A stretch of DNA of 64,000 bases from Sphaerolaimus hirsutus (lineage: Eukaryota; Nematoda; Chromadorea; Monhysterida; Sphaerolaimidae), in assembly GCA_964036195.1 (NCBI GenBank), contig OZ038450.1, forward strand, positions 33,373,197 to 33,437,196. The letters are read 5' to 3'. Position numbers and translations under genes: made by a program. Positions 21,601 through 25,047 of this stretch are shown here, one piece after another. Each line of letters opens with the position of its first letter. Position 1 is the stretch's first letter. The notes below the pieces were generated by a model that saw nothing but the letters and a program-made list of their open reading frames with translations, was not told the origin of the DNA and made no database searches.

Positions 21601-23824
21601 TATTATACTTAGAAAATTGTAGACCCGTAGCATGATCCAAACTCGTGTAATTAATTTCACGACGTCATTTCACGTCATCATTTCACGTCGAATCGACGCT
21701 GAGCTCTAATTCCCGCTTAATCGCAGCATTAGGCGGATTAGTGGCGCGCGGACGCATTTTGGCATGCCGCTGCGAACATAAAGAGAAAAAAAAACAGAAA
21801 ACAACAATCCCAATCCCGATCCGGGTCCCGAAAAGTGGATCCTGTTTGAAACCTATCACGGGGTGGTGGTAAAATGACAATTACGCGTTTGCATGAATAA
21901 CTTGAGAACGAGTGGAGCTATCGCAGCCATATTTTCAGAGATCCTTTCCTATTCAGTTGTTAATGTTGACCTTAAATTTGATGTGAATCCAAACACACGG
22001 TGACAAGTTATTCGAAATCCAGAGCGTAGGTCTAAAATGGCGCACCCTGTATAACAACGCCATCAGAAAACTGTCCATTGTTCCCGCGAAAGTGTACTGT
22101 ACTGCAAAACTGGACCGAAGGTCCGGAGCAAAATCATGCTAGTCTCCAGCATCCATAAATTCCAACACGCAAAAAACGTCTTTATCAGAGCCCCGCGTCG
22201 GGAAACGCCCGAAAAAGTGATCGTTACCCAACGACGGGAAACGCCCGAAAGAGTGATCGTTACCCAACGTCGGGAAACGCCCGAAAAAGAAACTGTAATC
22301 CGGCAACGACCCGCTTCCCGAGATCGGGAACCGCGTGTCGTCTATGAAGAACAACCAGTGAGACGCGCAACTCCCGAAGTGGAAACGCGTCCGAGGCCCA
22401 CTACCGTGGTCATGGTCAAGGATGGCAGACAGGTGCCATTCCTCAAGTGGTCAAGTGACAAGCAAAGTGCCAAGTCGTAAGTTAAAAGCAAGCGCATTGT
22501 CTGGGCGTGCAGTATAAAAGCCCCTATAGAAGTGACAAGCGGCCGCTGCCGAATCTCGTGTTCTATACGAGGGGCGCGGGTTCGATTCCCGCCTGTGACA
22601 GTGCAAATTTTGCACTCTTTGAGTCGCTAATTCACTGGCGACTAAATTTGTAATTGAAGTTAGTGGTCAGTTATAAGTGTACATACATATCATTTGATTT
22701 GCAGCCTTAAATTTCGTTTTCACTTATCACTATTCTTGTTGCTTGTCTGCTAGTGAAATTGGCCCCAGGAGACACCGCCGGAAAATCGCAGCTCGGTGAG
22801 TTCAAGTTCGCGGGTAAATTACAAATTTTCCTACAGTATTTTGGGCTGGATGAGAATTTGAAAAACCCTGGACTTTTGGAGATGGTTTTTATATTTCAGC
22901 GTAAATCAGCAGCTATTGGACTAAACAAAACCCCAACCCCCCGCCCCATTTCGCAGCGACCAAGTACCATAATAGTAGCTAAAACGATGAAACCCCGGTC
23001 CCCGATATATACAAGCCGCCGGCGCCCCAAGGACGTGTCGCCGCCGCACCAAACTTATGTCCGCAGGTAACACACACAGCAAAAAAATTAACTTGTTGGG
23101 GTTTATTCAAGCTGGGGTGAATTTTCGCTGAAAAATTGACATATGTTGTTATGGCCTTTTCCGATTTGAAAGAGGTATTTTATCAGATAATTTATTCTAA
23201 CATGCTCAGGTAATCACAAGGTGTTATTCAGAAATTCGTAAAGTCCAAGAAAATTTTGTGCCGATAGACATCTAACCCATTGTACATCTAGACCAGTTAC
23301 CCATCTTATTCTCCCTATAACCCATCTAGACCAATTACCCATCTATGGGTAATCTAAGTGAGGGATGACACTTGATCTTTTTTAACTGATTTTTTTTAAA
23401 TCAAAATACAAAATTTCTGATGGGCATGCACTAGGTATTTTGCAATTTTTGTGCGTGAGTGAACAATTTCACTTACAGATTGACATTGTTGGTTGTCTTC
23501 AATTGTTTTATTTGGTGTTACTGGCAAACCTTACATTTATGAATGCTACAATATAAAAATAAGCCATAATATGTTAGTGTAAAATACAAAATCCATCAAA
23601 TGTTCTTTCACACACTTCTGTATGTGTAATGGGTTAGATGTCTACTAGGCCTCAGCCATTCAGAATGGGATGTCTGATCTAACAATGGGAGTTACTCAAA
23701 GAGGGGGCTTATTCAAGCATATAGTTCTAAATTCAGTTTACATGTTCACAGGGAGCCAGTACGCAGAGAGACCACCACCACTGTGAGATCAGCCTGGACT
23801 CGCAGAGAACTCACTCCTCCCTGA
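562..23824 (+). CDS. Multi-exon gene for Arg/Pro/Asp-rich low-complexity protein (5' incomplete)
   Basis: Ten exons can be chained with consistent GT-AG sites and phases: 562-620, 803-936, 1418-1523, 4517-4665, 4953-5168, 7371-7526, 22189-22432, 22769-22795, 22900-23066 and 23752-23824 (stop TGA at 23822-23824). They give about 442 residues plus an unseen N-terminus; the first exon enters in phase 1, so more exons lie upstream. I do not recognise the protein. It has no signal peptide or membrane segment in the part seen. It is very rich in Arg, Pro, Asp, Glu, Asn and Thr, with seven RYPDD-type heptads in exon 5 and three RRETPEKVIVTQ-type 12-mers in exon 7, so it is probably intrinsically disordered. 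Three of its introns (after 620, 5168 and 22432) have element-like ends. The long intron 7527-22188 carries the LTR element in antisense. The chain is inference, but nine junctions agreeing in phase make chance unlikely. Confidence 0.72.
621..802 (+). mobile_element. Intron formed by family-1 inverted-repeat element (introner candidate)
   Basis: The whole 182 bp intron is a fold-back element. It starts GTGCCAATCCCAAGCCCTG and ends CAGGGCTTGGGACTGCCCCC then AG. The arms pair over CCCAAGCCCTGTAAAGTG and continue imperfectly with GTCAAATG/AAAGT words towards the centre. Flanking 8-mers (AGTCTGGT at 615-622, CCCCAGGC at 797-804) no longer match well. The same element is the complete intron at 33550-33744 and a free copy at 41790-41976. 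Confidence 0.7.
803..936 (+). CDS. exon of Arg/Pro-rich protein gene
   Basis: The acceptor is the end of an inverted-repeat element (GACTGCCCCCAG). The chosen frame (AHIPPEERVFRAGPPP...) has strong G/C preference at third positions; the other two frames do not. The donor is AACAA|GTATAC, phase 2. Read-through would give 14 more codons to a stop at 977-979, so a terminal exon is possible but would not join the next exon. Confidence 0.6.
1418..1523 (+). CDS. exon of Arg/Pro-rich protein gene
   Basis: Acceptor TTTCGGCGCAG, donor CCT|GTGAGG. One base completes the preceding codon and 35 codons follow, reading YGDPPPKTGR then Arg/Asn/Gln-rich sequence. Its composition and phases fit both neighbours. 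Confidence 0.6.
1661..1809. repeat. 46-bp minisatellite, three full copies plus part
   Basis: Unit starts ACTTTCATTGCCAGTCGTG and ends with TTTTGGGG or a close variant; copies at 1661, 1707 and 1753, then 11 bases of a fourth. Lies in an intron of the Arg/Pro-rich gene. Confidence 0.88.
1910..2172. mobile_element. CCGTATT-type MITE
   Basis: Inverted ends TACCGTATTTCCTCGAAATA / TCGAGGAAATATGGTA with C-rich and G-rich tracts inside; TA at both ends suggests Tc1/mariner-type insertion. Other copies: 5226-6986, 7731-7987, 17180-19090, 23907-24350, 29664-30105, 38000-38386, 41739-42036, 43996-44698, 48250-48690, 50806-51073 and 54167-54475. Confidence 0.75.
2389..4083. mobile_element. 1.7 kb element with about 260 bp inverted arms, split by another element
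   Basis: The left arm (from CATGATCAGACTGAAAAGTC) reappears reversed on the right (…GACTTAGCAGCCCGACCATG). Both arms contain the mirrored words for TTTCACCCCTCTAGCTCCAC. A hAT-like element (2794-3573) sits in the middle. Confidence 0.75.
2794..3573. mobile_element. hAT-like MITE, CAGAGTTGTT ends
   Basis: CAGAGTTGTT...GCAACTCTG with flanks GTGCACAC and CTGCACAC (7 of 8). The interior is made of AAACGTAAAT-type words in both directions. Same family as 35143-35955, 43169-43671 and 61493-62034. Confidence 0.75.
4517..4665 (+). CDS. exon of Arg/Pro-rich protein gene
   Basis: Acceptor GCGCCCAG, donor TACAG|GTGCGC. It is entered in phase 0 (DQAEFDMNGRRIRPPGEQ...) and left in phase 2. An ATG at 4535 lies within the frame and could be an internal or alternative start, but its context is weak. 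Confidence 0.62.
4953..5168 (+). CDS. exon with RYPDD heptad repeats
   Basis: Acceptor TTTATTACAG, donor ACCAG|GTGTCAATTCC. The exon encodes SPERKPTDRN followed by seven near-perfect RYPDD(R/K)(N/T/K) heptads. The 21 bp DNA repeat has synonymous and conservative differences only, which supports this frame. It leaves in phase 2. Confidence 0.75.
5226..6986. mobile_element. CCGTATT-type MITE interrupted by a giant palindrome
   Basis: Terminal halves at 5226-5350 and about 6880-6986 belong to one element. The middle is the palindromic element 5448-6781. All of it lies inside intron 5169-7370. Confidence 0.68.
5448..6781. mobile_element. 1.33 kb palindromic element, TAAACAGCG ends
   Basis: The arms are inverted copies almost throughout: TAAACAGCGTTCGGATCAGG at the left, CCTGATCCGAACGCTGTTTA at the right, with the centre near 6150. 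It has no coding capacity. TA at both ends suggests a TA target. Relatives: 17310-18792, 25506-27753 and a fragment at 54662. Confidence 0.82.
7371..7526 (+). CDS. exon of Arg/Pro-rich protein gene (Lys/Tyr/Asp-rich)
   Basis: The acceptor is GGAATTGGCCCCAG, an inverted-repeat element end; the donor is AACAG|GTAGGC. The exon encodes RKRNEDENKGVYQKRPESDQ and then a Tyr/Asp cluster (YYYDDYND), entering and leaving in phase 2. Confidence 0.7.
7731..7987. mobile_element. CCGTATT-type MITE beside the LTR element
   Basis: TACCGTATTACCTCGAATTA to TCGAGGTAATACGGTA. The LTR element has inserted at its last base. Confidence 0.72.
7985..7988. repeat. target-site duplication of LTR element, left copy
   Basis: GTAG directly before the LTR TGTTG, matched by GTAG at 16407-16410. 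A 4 bp duplication is usual for Ty3/Gypsy elements. The insertion is at the very end of a CCGTATT-type MITE. Confidence 0.85.
7989..8418 (-). repeat. 3' LTR (430 bp)
   Basis: It runs TGTTGTACG...GGCGACA on the plus strand, so TG...CA ends are present on either strand, and is repeated at 15977-16406 with no difference that I could find by reading. Confidence 0.93.
8419..8427 (-). other. polypurine tract
   Basis: Nine G residues on the minus strand abut the 3' LTR, where plus-strand priming is expected. Confidence 0.7.
8671..15831 (-). CDS. Gag-Pol polyprotein, single frame (reads on into ORF3 region)
   Basis: One frame of 2386 codons has no Gag/Pol frameshift. Gag is about residues 1-560, with a CxxH...H...C zinc motif near 478-495 in place of a classical CCHC knuckle. 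The aspartic protease has DTG near 611. Reverse transcriptase has YIDD at about 1114. RNase H begins near 1270. Integrase has an HHCC finger near 1490-1535 and catalytic D1560, D1618 and E1654, the last pair spaced by exactly 35 residues. A GPY/F module follows near 1811. These domains copy the RNA into DNA and insert it in the host genome. There is no stop after Pol: the frame runs directly into ORF3 exon 1, and its last roughly 280 residues (beyond 9501) are Arg-rich and look like out-of-frame translation of ORF3 exon 2. All catalytic motifs are present. The start is the first ATG after a 145 nt leader. Confidence 0.93.
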   Translation of the reverse strand: MSDHETSNPPMVSQPPRGNPTGQPQITYAEHEFSQKIAEWTDFRRRKALVNAIEALHKQRKPGWPKSTVASKDSNSTLSRRLIRLADKYFESAQLSTITIADPEYDSDNSSDENASGDETATRAPVLQPKFQRNDPSPTPFAEAKVQTSDLAAMAAMFQQQFDQQNKQIEQLKRLVANSTLSSSSQATRQASSDPWRWSTEDRLATLSQGPLLQQIIEYMERFVIAPEDGLQPLSTIRQPKDKIGVGHVASTATKQIKFDGSKNSRTGPFRFWLHMIVQQALGIPECQQQFFWNSVFMQCLTDDAQNKYQAVRVNKRHDILYVLDTLVEAYQADHSVHSVANWYNLKPEAGESASSFHTRLCANFHHVSETMSDHDRQHMIGDKFFTEAPSLAPVSCWYMWRTRWQDGACTLNRAITMIDAAREEAEQARAKRRDEQKTQRYRPRYNTGWQNEQKGRSGETAGVRAMFDPKAHKGPWCTFHLHLKPMPHDPDNCYINPASPACQTGKADSILQSLIKRGKTEDEARENMRRKCREMEVTFQETPNVRCTQEEQEEESWENFVDPEPEDGNESDGWFPTVASTKEHSSSVTAGPPDPMATIVFHKIPITGHIDTGCNIGLFIEDTTLERIWAKAQLDPQNERAKFRPYTGSHIRTSGKVIKGEWLRIYDMTVTHQTPDGVHREDTLPAVVKLMEFLPPADPLLIGRAAILGPLQIVQTAHQELERLSMEYDQDTGILRTSNDMEESTHRTADVCTLHDTTIFAGQQHMVKVAVDKSSYIPPHTRSGETVAYALDPYERDAKGGLKHLVPGIVCDAAFQATREWLETAEFPLWVTNTTSAECHIPARTKIAEIFSTTHALTLEEPEEAAAQGLKELPQPPPPSDNIPEWQPLTQEEQDRIAEIWPRLPKESHDALPQELKERFKNLLAQQEGLFSMNEYDIGETHVTEHKIELVPGAEPIKCAARFETPPKRAFVWRTVEEMLKKKLIIPSSSPWAFPLVIVPKGKTDYRLCLDFRKLNDVTVRDAYPLPRITDMFQQMSGRSVFSTMDASFGYYNVTISDPATRDMVSFVCSRGQYSYTRMPLGLKNAGASFQRLMDCVLTGLNQEPERPAFFAYIDDCLVASNSPEEHLQHLVQLFNRLKWAGIRLKPEKCHFFCAQVKFLGFELSKNGIAPKRSNIAAILEMPTPTTKQDIKTFLGKAGYFSQHIPGFHRLAAPLNEMAKGKYRVNGNDPIPPHAEWTADARNAYEVLKLKLSSAPVLAHPDRTKEYYLYTDACDLGLGAVLMQKSATDPNRLRPVSFVSKKLPTSHKNWSTIEKEALACTWALDRLDDYIDGQKVILRTDHKALVNALIKPAHGKIERWTHRWAMRLSLKDLTIEYCPGEQNVIADALSRNPIDDPDTMAFQRASEIIRLPLDKLCPHMARCTQAQISWQQEQIKDPEGNKIKQKLSEGTMGQAQYRVIDNVIQYRGPQGFQPWAPTHMREGLLQRAHAGNLGAHGGAERTTQQIGRVAAWPRMRQDAAEFVKKCHICKVSKDGQRKGFSPLFPVDPGTRPWQKIAADTTPMPEFKGHKHLLVAVDYLTRAVALAPLRQLTGTAVTAALEKYVIHRFGPPTELITDNGTEFVNKDVAQLAHKWGIKLRTTTPYHSQSNGLAERAIRSVEQLTRQWAQNNANSRNWPEALPEIALRMNVAYNRDVAHAPFELLFGYMPPLLAGTSGDPHGTTDSEDKTPPSANTRLQKTLRSLATKVPKGAEQPGHLQTLWQQAKMQLKSAQERYKRAHDKKAGNEIRVGDTVYMETRWGMAVEQKIRPLRTGPYEVVGMDKSIALVDTGEYIQRAPVNTLTIANEIEIKKKNSEKTIPAPHTQSINCSKMASRNDSAEQYGDNRRRGRGRGRQPAGAQNRSRARQRPASPLAPAPSPKRAHTNWVSSVRHSSETAPEPAPKPTPIPTPLTQAPLAEPHETQQAALVHTVAKANGPTRPAGGHTPIPLNAIRVQPATQSEGEATGSPTFLGFETQRVLVELADGQKSWRDCHAESRASSGMATAAGAGSKADRMAAAAESGIDIREPIISRTFWNSGVTKNFCAADTTPRAAATRKPHPAPTSAPATSDGKREGVPREFFPVACHVNAPKYPRRRSVRARRTAQREPTAQVGHRPTHRLPPGSVRHAALEPRRRGACPRRARRGATRAGEERRSAASDGGTLGSGAERRGGHTQEQREDGRADQEDAHAADAQPRGADSGAPPDRQPRGADAPAAEPRTQPHPERLRRRSTAANPPSGETHRTDAVFPVYASSPPNFPPQTTAEHQPHKDPTPPHPARRQPRRHPTAPPRCDHRSAVVAAGQQQEGTLEDQARFFFAKFGRAEVIFLCSARFFKKFFFRKVVLFL
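8784..10218 (-). CDS. Predicted spliced ORF3 of the LTR element (coiled-coil protein)
   Basis: Exon 1 runs 10218-9501 and exon 2 9424-8784, removing a 76-nt intron (donor ATG|GTAAGC, acceptor CCCGGCGCAG|G). The join is phase 1 and in frame, giving 453 codons with stop. The ATG at 10218 has a good AAAATGG context, and a splice-acceptor-like CAACTGCAG lies four bases before it, so a subgenomic spliced RNA is plausible. Exon 1 encodes an Arg/Gly- then Pro-rich segment. Exon 2 encodes a heptad-rich helix (FELAELRSANQLLK and on for about 90 residues) and a Pro/Thr/Arg-rich tail. There is no signal peptide or membrane helix, so it does not look like an envelope glycoprotein. Exon 1 is in frame with Pol, so a Pol-ORF3 fusion from an RNA spliced only here is the alternative. 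Inference from frame and splice signals only. Confidence 0.55.
15959..15976 (-). other. primer-binding site
   Basis: On the minus strand TGGTGATCGTACAGC follows the LTR end immediately. TGG complements a tRNA CCA tail. I could not assign the tRNA. Confidence 0.5.
15977..16406 (-). repeat. 5' LTR (430 bp)
   Basis: It matches the 3' LTR over its full length. A TATA box lies about 137 bp from its U3 end. GTAG (16407-16410) outside it completes the target duplication. Confidence 0.93.
16262..16269 (-). promoter_or_regulatory. TATA box in the 5' LTR
   Basis: TATAAAAG on the minus strand within GGCGTATAAAAGGCC. The position predicts transcription start about 30 bp further into the LTR. The same motif sits at 8274-8281 in the 3' LTR. 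Confidence 0.65.
16407..16410. repeat. target-site duplication of LTR element, right copy
   Basis: GTAG, the same as 7985-7988. Confidence 0.85.
16454..16860. repeat. GAGATACCCTGTTTCG hairpin and repeats
   Basis: 16454-16515 is a perfect hairpin built on GTGGAGATACCCTGTTTCGA and its complement. The words GAGATACCCTGTTTCG and TATACCGTAATTC.GATGAT recur to 16850. Confidence 0.7.
17180..19090. mobile_element. CCGTATT-type MITE interrupted by a giant palindrome
   Basis: Ends TACCGTATTACCTCGAATTA and GGTAATACGGTA; interrupted at 17310-18792 by a TAAACACC palindromic element. Confidence 0.68.
17310..18792. mobile_element. 1.48 kb palindromic element, TAAACACC ends
   Basis: The left arm TAAACACCTTCCCGATCAAG is mirrored by CTTGATCAGGGAAGGTGTCT; the centre is near 18040-18060. 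Mirrored blocks include TTCACCCCCAGCAAATTTTC. Confidence 0.78.
19321..19947. mobile_element. Element of alternating TTTCGCACATA words with 8 bp TSD
   Basis: ATCTGAAT flanks it at 19313-19320 and 19948-19955. Both ends carry clusters of GCACATAGGCC/TTTCGCAC words in opposite orientations, giving hairpins at 19330-19480 and 19820-19945. Same type as 51476-51703. Confidence 0.7.
20211..20592. mobile_element. hAT-like MITE, CAGGGTTGG ends
   Basis: CATGGTTGG...CCAACCCTG with flanks GTCGGTTT and GTCAGATT (6 of 8). Rich in TTTTATTTTA. Relatives: 29288-29586, 35984-36240 and 49579-50281. Confidence 0.65.
21183..21719. mobile_element. 537 bp near-perfect palindrome
   Basis: GGAATTAGAGCTCAGCGTCG at the left and CGACGCTGAGCTCTAATTCC at the right. 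The arms match almost base for base to a centre near 21447. Internal GACGTGAAAT words repeat. Relatives: 26114-26626 and a half copy at 39838-40085. Confidence 0.85.
22189..22432 (+). CDS. exon with RRETPEK 12-mer repeats
   Basis: Acceptor CTTTATCAG, donor GACAG|GTGCCATTCC. The exon contains three copies of RRETPE(K/R)VIVTQ or a close variant, then an Arg/Glu/Pro-rich stretch ending DGRQ. It is entered in phase 2 and left in phase 0. Confidence 0.75.
22433..22768 (+). mobile_element. Intron bounded by family-2 inverted-repeat ends
   Basis: This 336 bp intron begins GTGCCATTCCTCAAGTGGTC and ends CTAGTGAAATTGGCCCCAG, with the CAAGTG/CACTTG-type words of the family just inside. Junction 8-mers AGACAGGT and CCCCAGGA share CAGG. 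A TATA-like motif (22513-22520) and a tRNA-like fold lie inside. Confidence 0.55.
22532..22600 (+). tRNA. tRNA-Arg(UCU)-like sequence, probably degenerate or pseudo
   Basis: A perfect anticodon arm (CTCGT-GTTCTAT-ACGAG, 22555-22571, anticodon TCT) and a perfect T arm (GCGGG-TTCGATT-CCCGC, 22576-22592, good B box) are present. The acceptor stem GTGACAA/CTGTGAC has five of seven pairs, with a discriminator A. The D arm is only about 16 nt with a minimal stem, so the A box is poor. It is either a decayed tRNA gene or the tRNA-derived head of a short element. Confidence 0.4.
22769..22795 (+). CDS. 27-bp microexon of Arg/Pro-rich protein gene
   Basis: Nine codons (ETPPENRSS) lie between the element-derived acceptor AAATTGGCCCCAG and a strong donor TCG|GTGAGT. 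Both junctions are phase 0, so skipping it would keep the frame. Confidence 0.6.
22900..23066 (+). CDS. exon of Arg/Pro-rich protein gene
   Basis: Acceptor TTATATTTCAG, donor CGCAG|GTAACA. Entered in phase 0 and left in phase 2, it encodes RKSAAIGLNKTPTPRPISQ and further basic, Pro-rich sequence. Confidence 0.68.
23752..23824 (+). CDS. terminal exon of Arg/Pro-rich protein gene
   Basis: The acceptor CATGTTCACAG is followed by EPVRRETTTTVRSAWTRREL and TPP, then TGA at 23822-23824. The VRRET motif echoes the repeats of the earlier exon. No AATAAA lies close downstream. Confidence 0.68.
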
Positions 23825-23906
23825 AATGGACTTTGTGTGTCCGCAGATCTGAGAGATTTGTGGACCAACATTTTTGTCGGGCTGCCCGATTCATTGCATT
23901 CTGTTA

Positions 23907-24350
23907 TACCGTATTACCTCGAAATACCCCCATGGGGGTTTATTATTTCGCCAGCAAAATTTGAGGGGGGGTTAATTCGAGGGGGGGGGTTTATTCGAGG
24001 GGGGGTCTTATTATTTCGTCAGAAATTTTCATAAGGATCGTAGTAAATAGTAGGCATTTGCATGCCCAAAACAGGTAATAAATGTGTCCAAACAAGATAT
24101 ATTTGGACATAAAAACGTAGATTAGCCACACAAATATGTCCATGTGTAGCTGCAATACAAATAAACAGTAAATTACATCATGTACATTGCATACATGACG
24201 TATTTATTATGTACATGACGTACATCATTCCGAAGGGGGGGGGGGTATTTCGAGGGGGGGTTTATTATTTCCCCAGCTGATTTTGAGGGGGGGTTAATTC
24301 GAGGGGGGGGGGTAATTCAAGGGGGGGGGATAATTCGAGGTAATACGGTA
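23907..24350. mobile_element. CCGTATT-type MITE between two genes
   Basis: TACCGTATTACCTCGAAATA to GGTAATACGGTA; G-rich tracts inside. Lies just downstream of the Arg/Pro-rich gene and upstream of TXNDC17. Confidence 0.72.
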
Positions 24351-24896
24351 TTTATGCTGCCCCGGTGGCGATTCCGCGCCCGGTAAAATATCATGTAAAG
24401 TGAACAAGAAGTCTGTACAAAATTTGTAAAGAAGTCCGTACAAAGTGTCAAGTGGGATGTAAACATTGGCAATTCGCACTTCAGATGTCACTTGACAAAT
24501 ATTTTACCTTCTAAACGATAGTTTACAGAGTGTGTGTTCCCTGAACCACACTGAATAGTGCAGCATCTAATTCCAGGTACAATGTTTTTGGTTACCCGAT
24601 AAAGGTGTCGGCTAATAATTGAATTTGGTCCCTGGTCTGAAATCGCTGCGACAGCGAACTTTGACACTTTTCGCCCTTTTTAAAGCAAAAAATACGCGTT
24701 GTCCTTCTGTTTATTTGTGATTTCTATGTGATCCCATTTTAGATTGTGTTATTTCTTGAGGAAAATGTTGACAGAAACATTTTGAAATTTACCTGATTAA
24801 ATTTTTGACTTTTGGTAATTCTGTTGATAAGAAAATATAAAAATTTATCCTAATGCGTATCGAAACTCGATTTTGTTTCAAAAAGAAAATTGCGAA

Positions 24897-25047
24897 ATGG
24901 CTAAGAGGATTATCAGCGTGGAGGGTTACGAAGCGCTGAAACAGATTCTAAGCGGAAAAACGAAAAATGGCTCTCCAGTTTTCATTCATTTGAGCGGCGG
25001 AATTGATTCGAATACTGGGAAAAGTTGGTGCCCGGATTGCGTCACAG
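24897..25047 (+). CDS. TXNDC17: TXNDC17 exon 1
   Basis: Encodes MAKRIISVEGYEALKQILSG through WCPDCVT, containing the whole active site. Donor CACAG|GTAAGT, phase 1. Confidence 0.92.

Larger units (their letters stand above)
20145..22051. mobile_element. 1.9 kb inverted-end element carrying three nested fold-back elements
   Basis: TACAGGGTGAGGCAATTTAG at the left is mirrored by CGCACCCTGTA at the right. Mirrored subterminal blocks (20600-20710 against 21886-21990) include ATGACTGCGATAGCTCTACT. Nested inside: a CATGGTTGG element (20211-20592), a palindrome centred near 20955, and the 21183-21719 palindrome. Confidence 0.72.
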
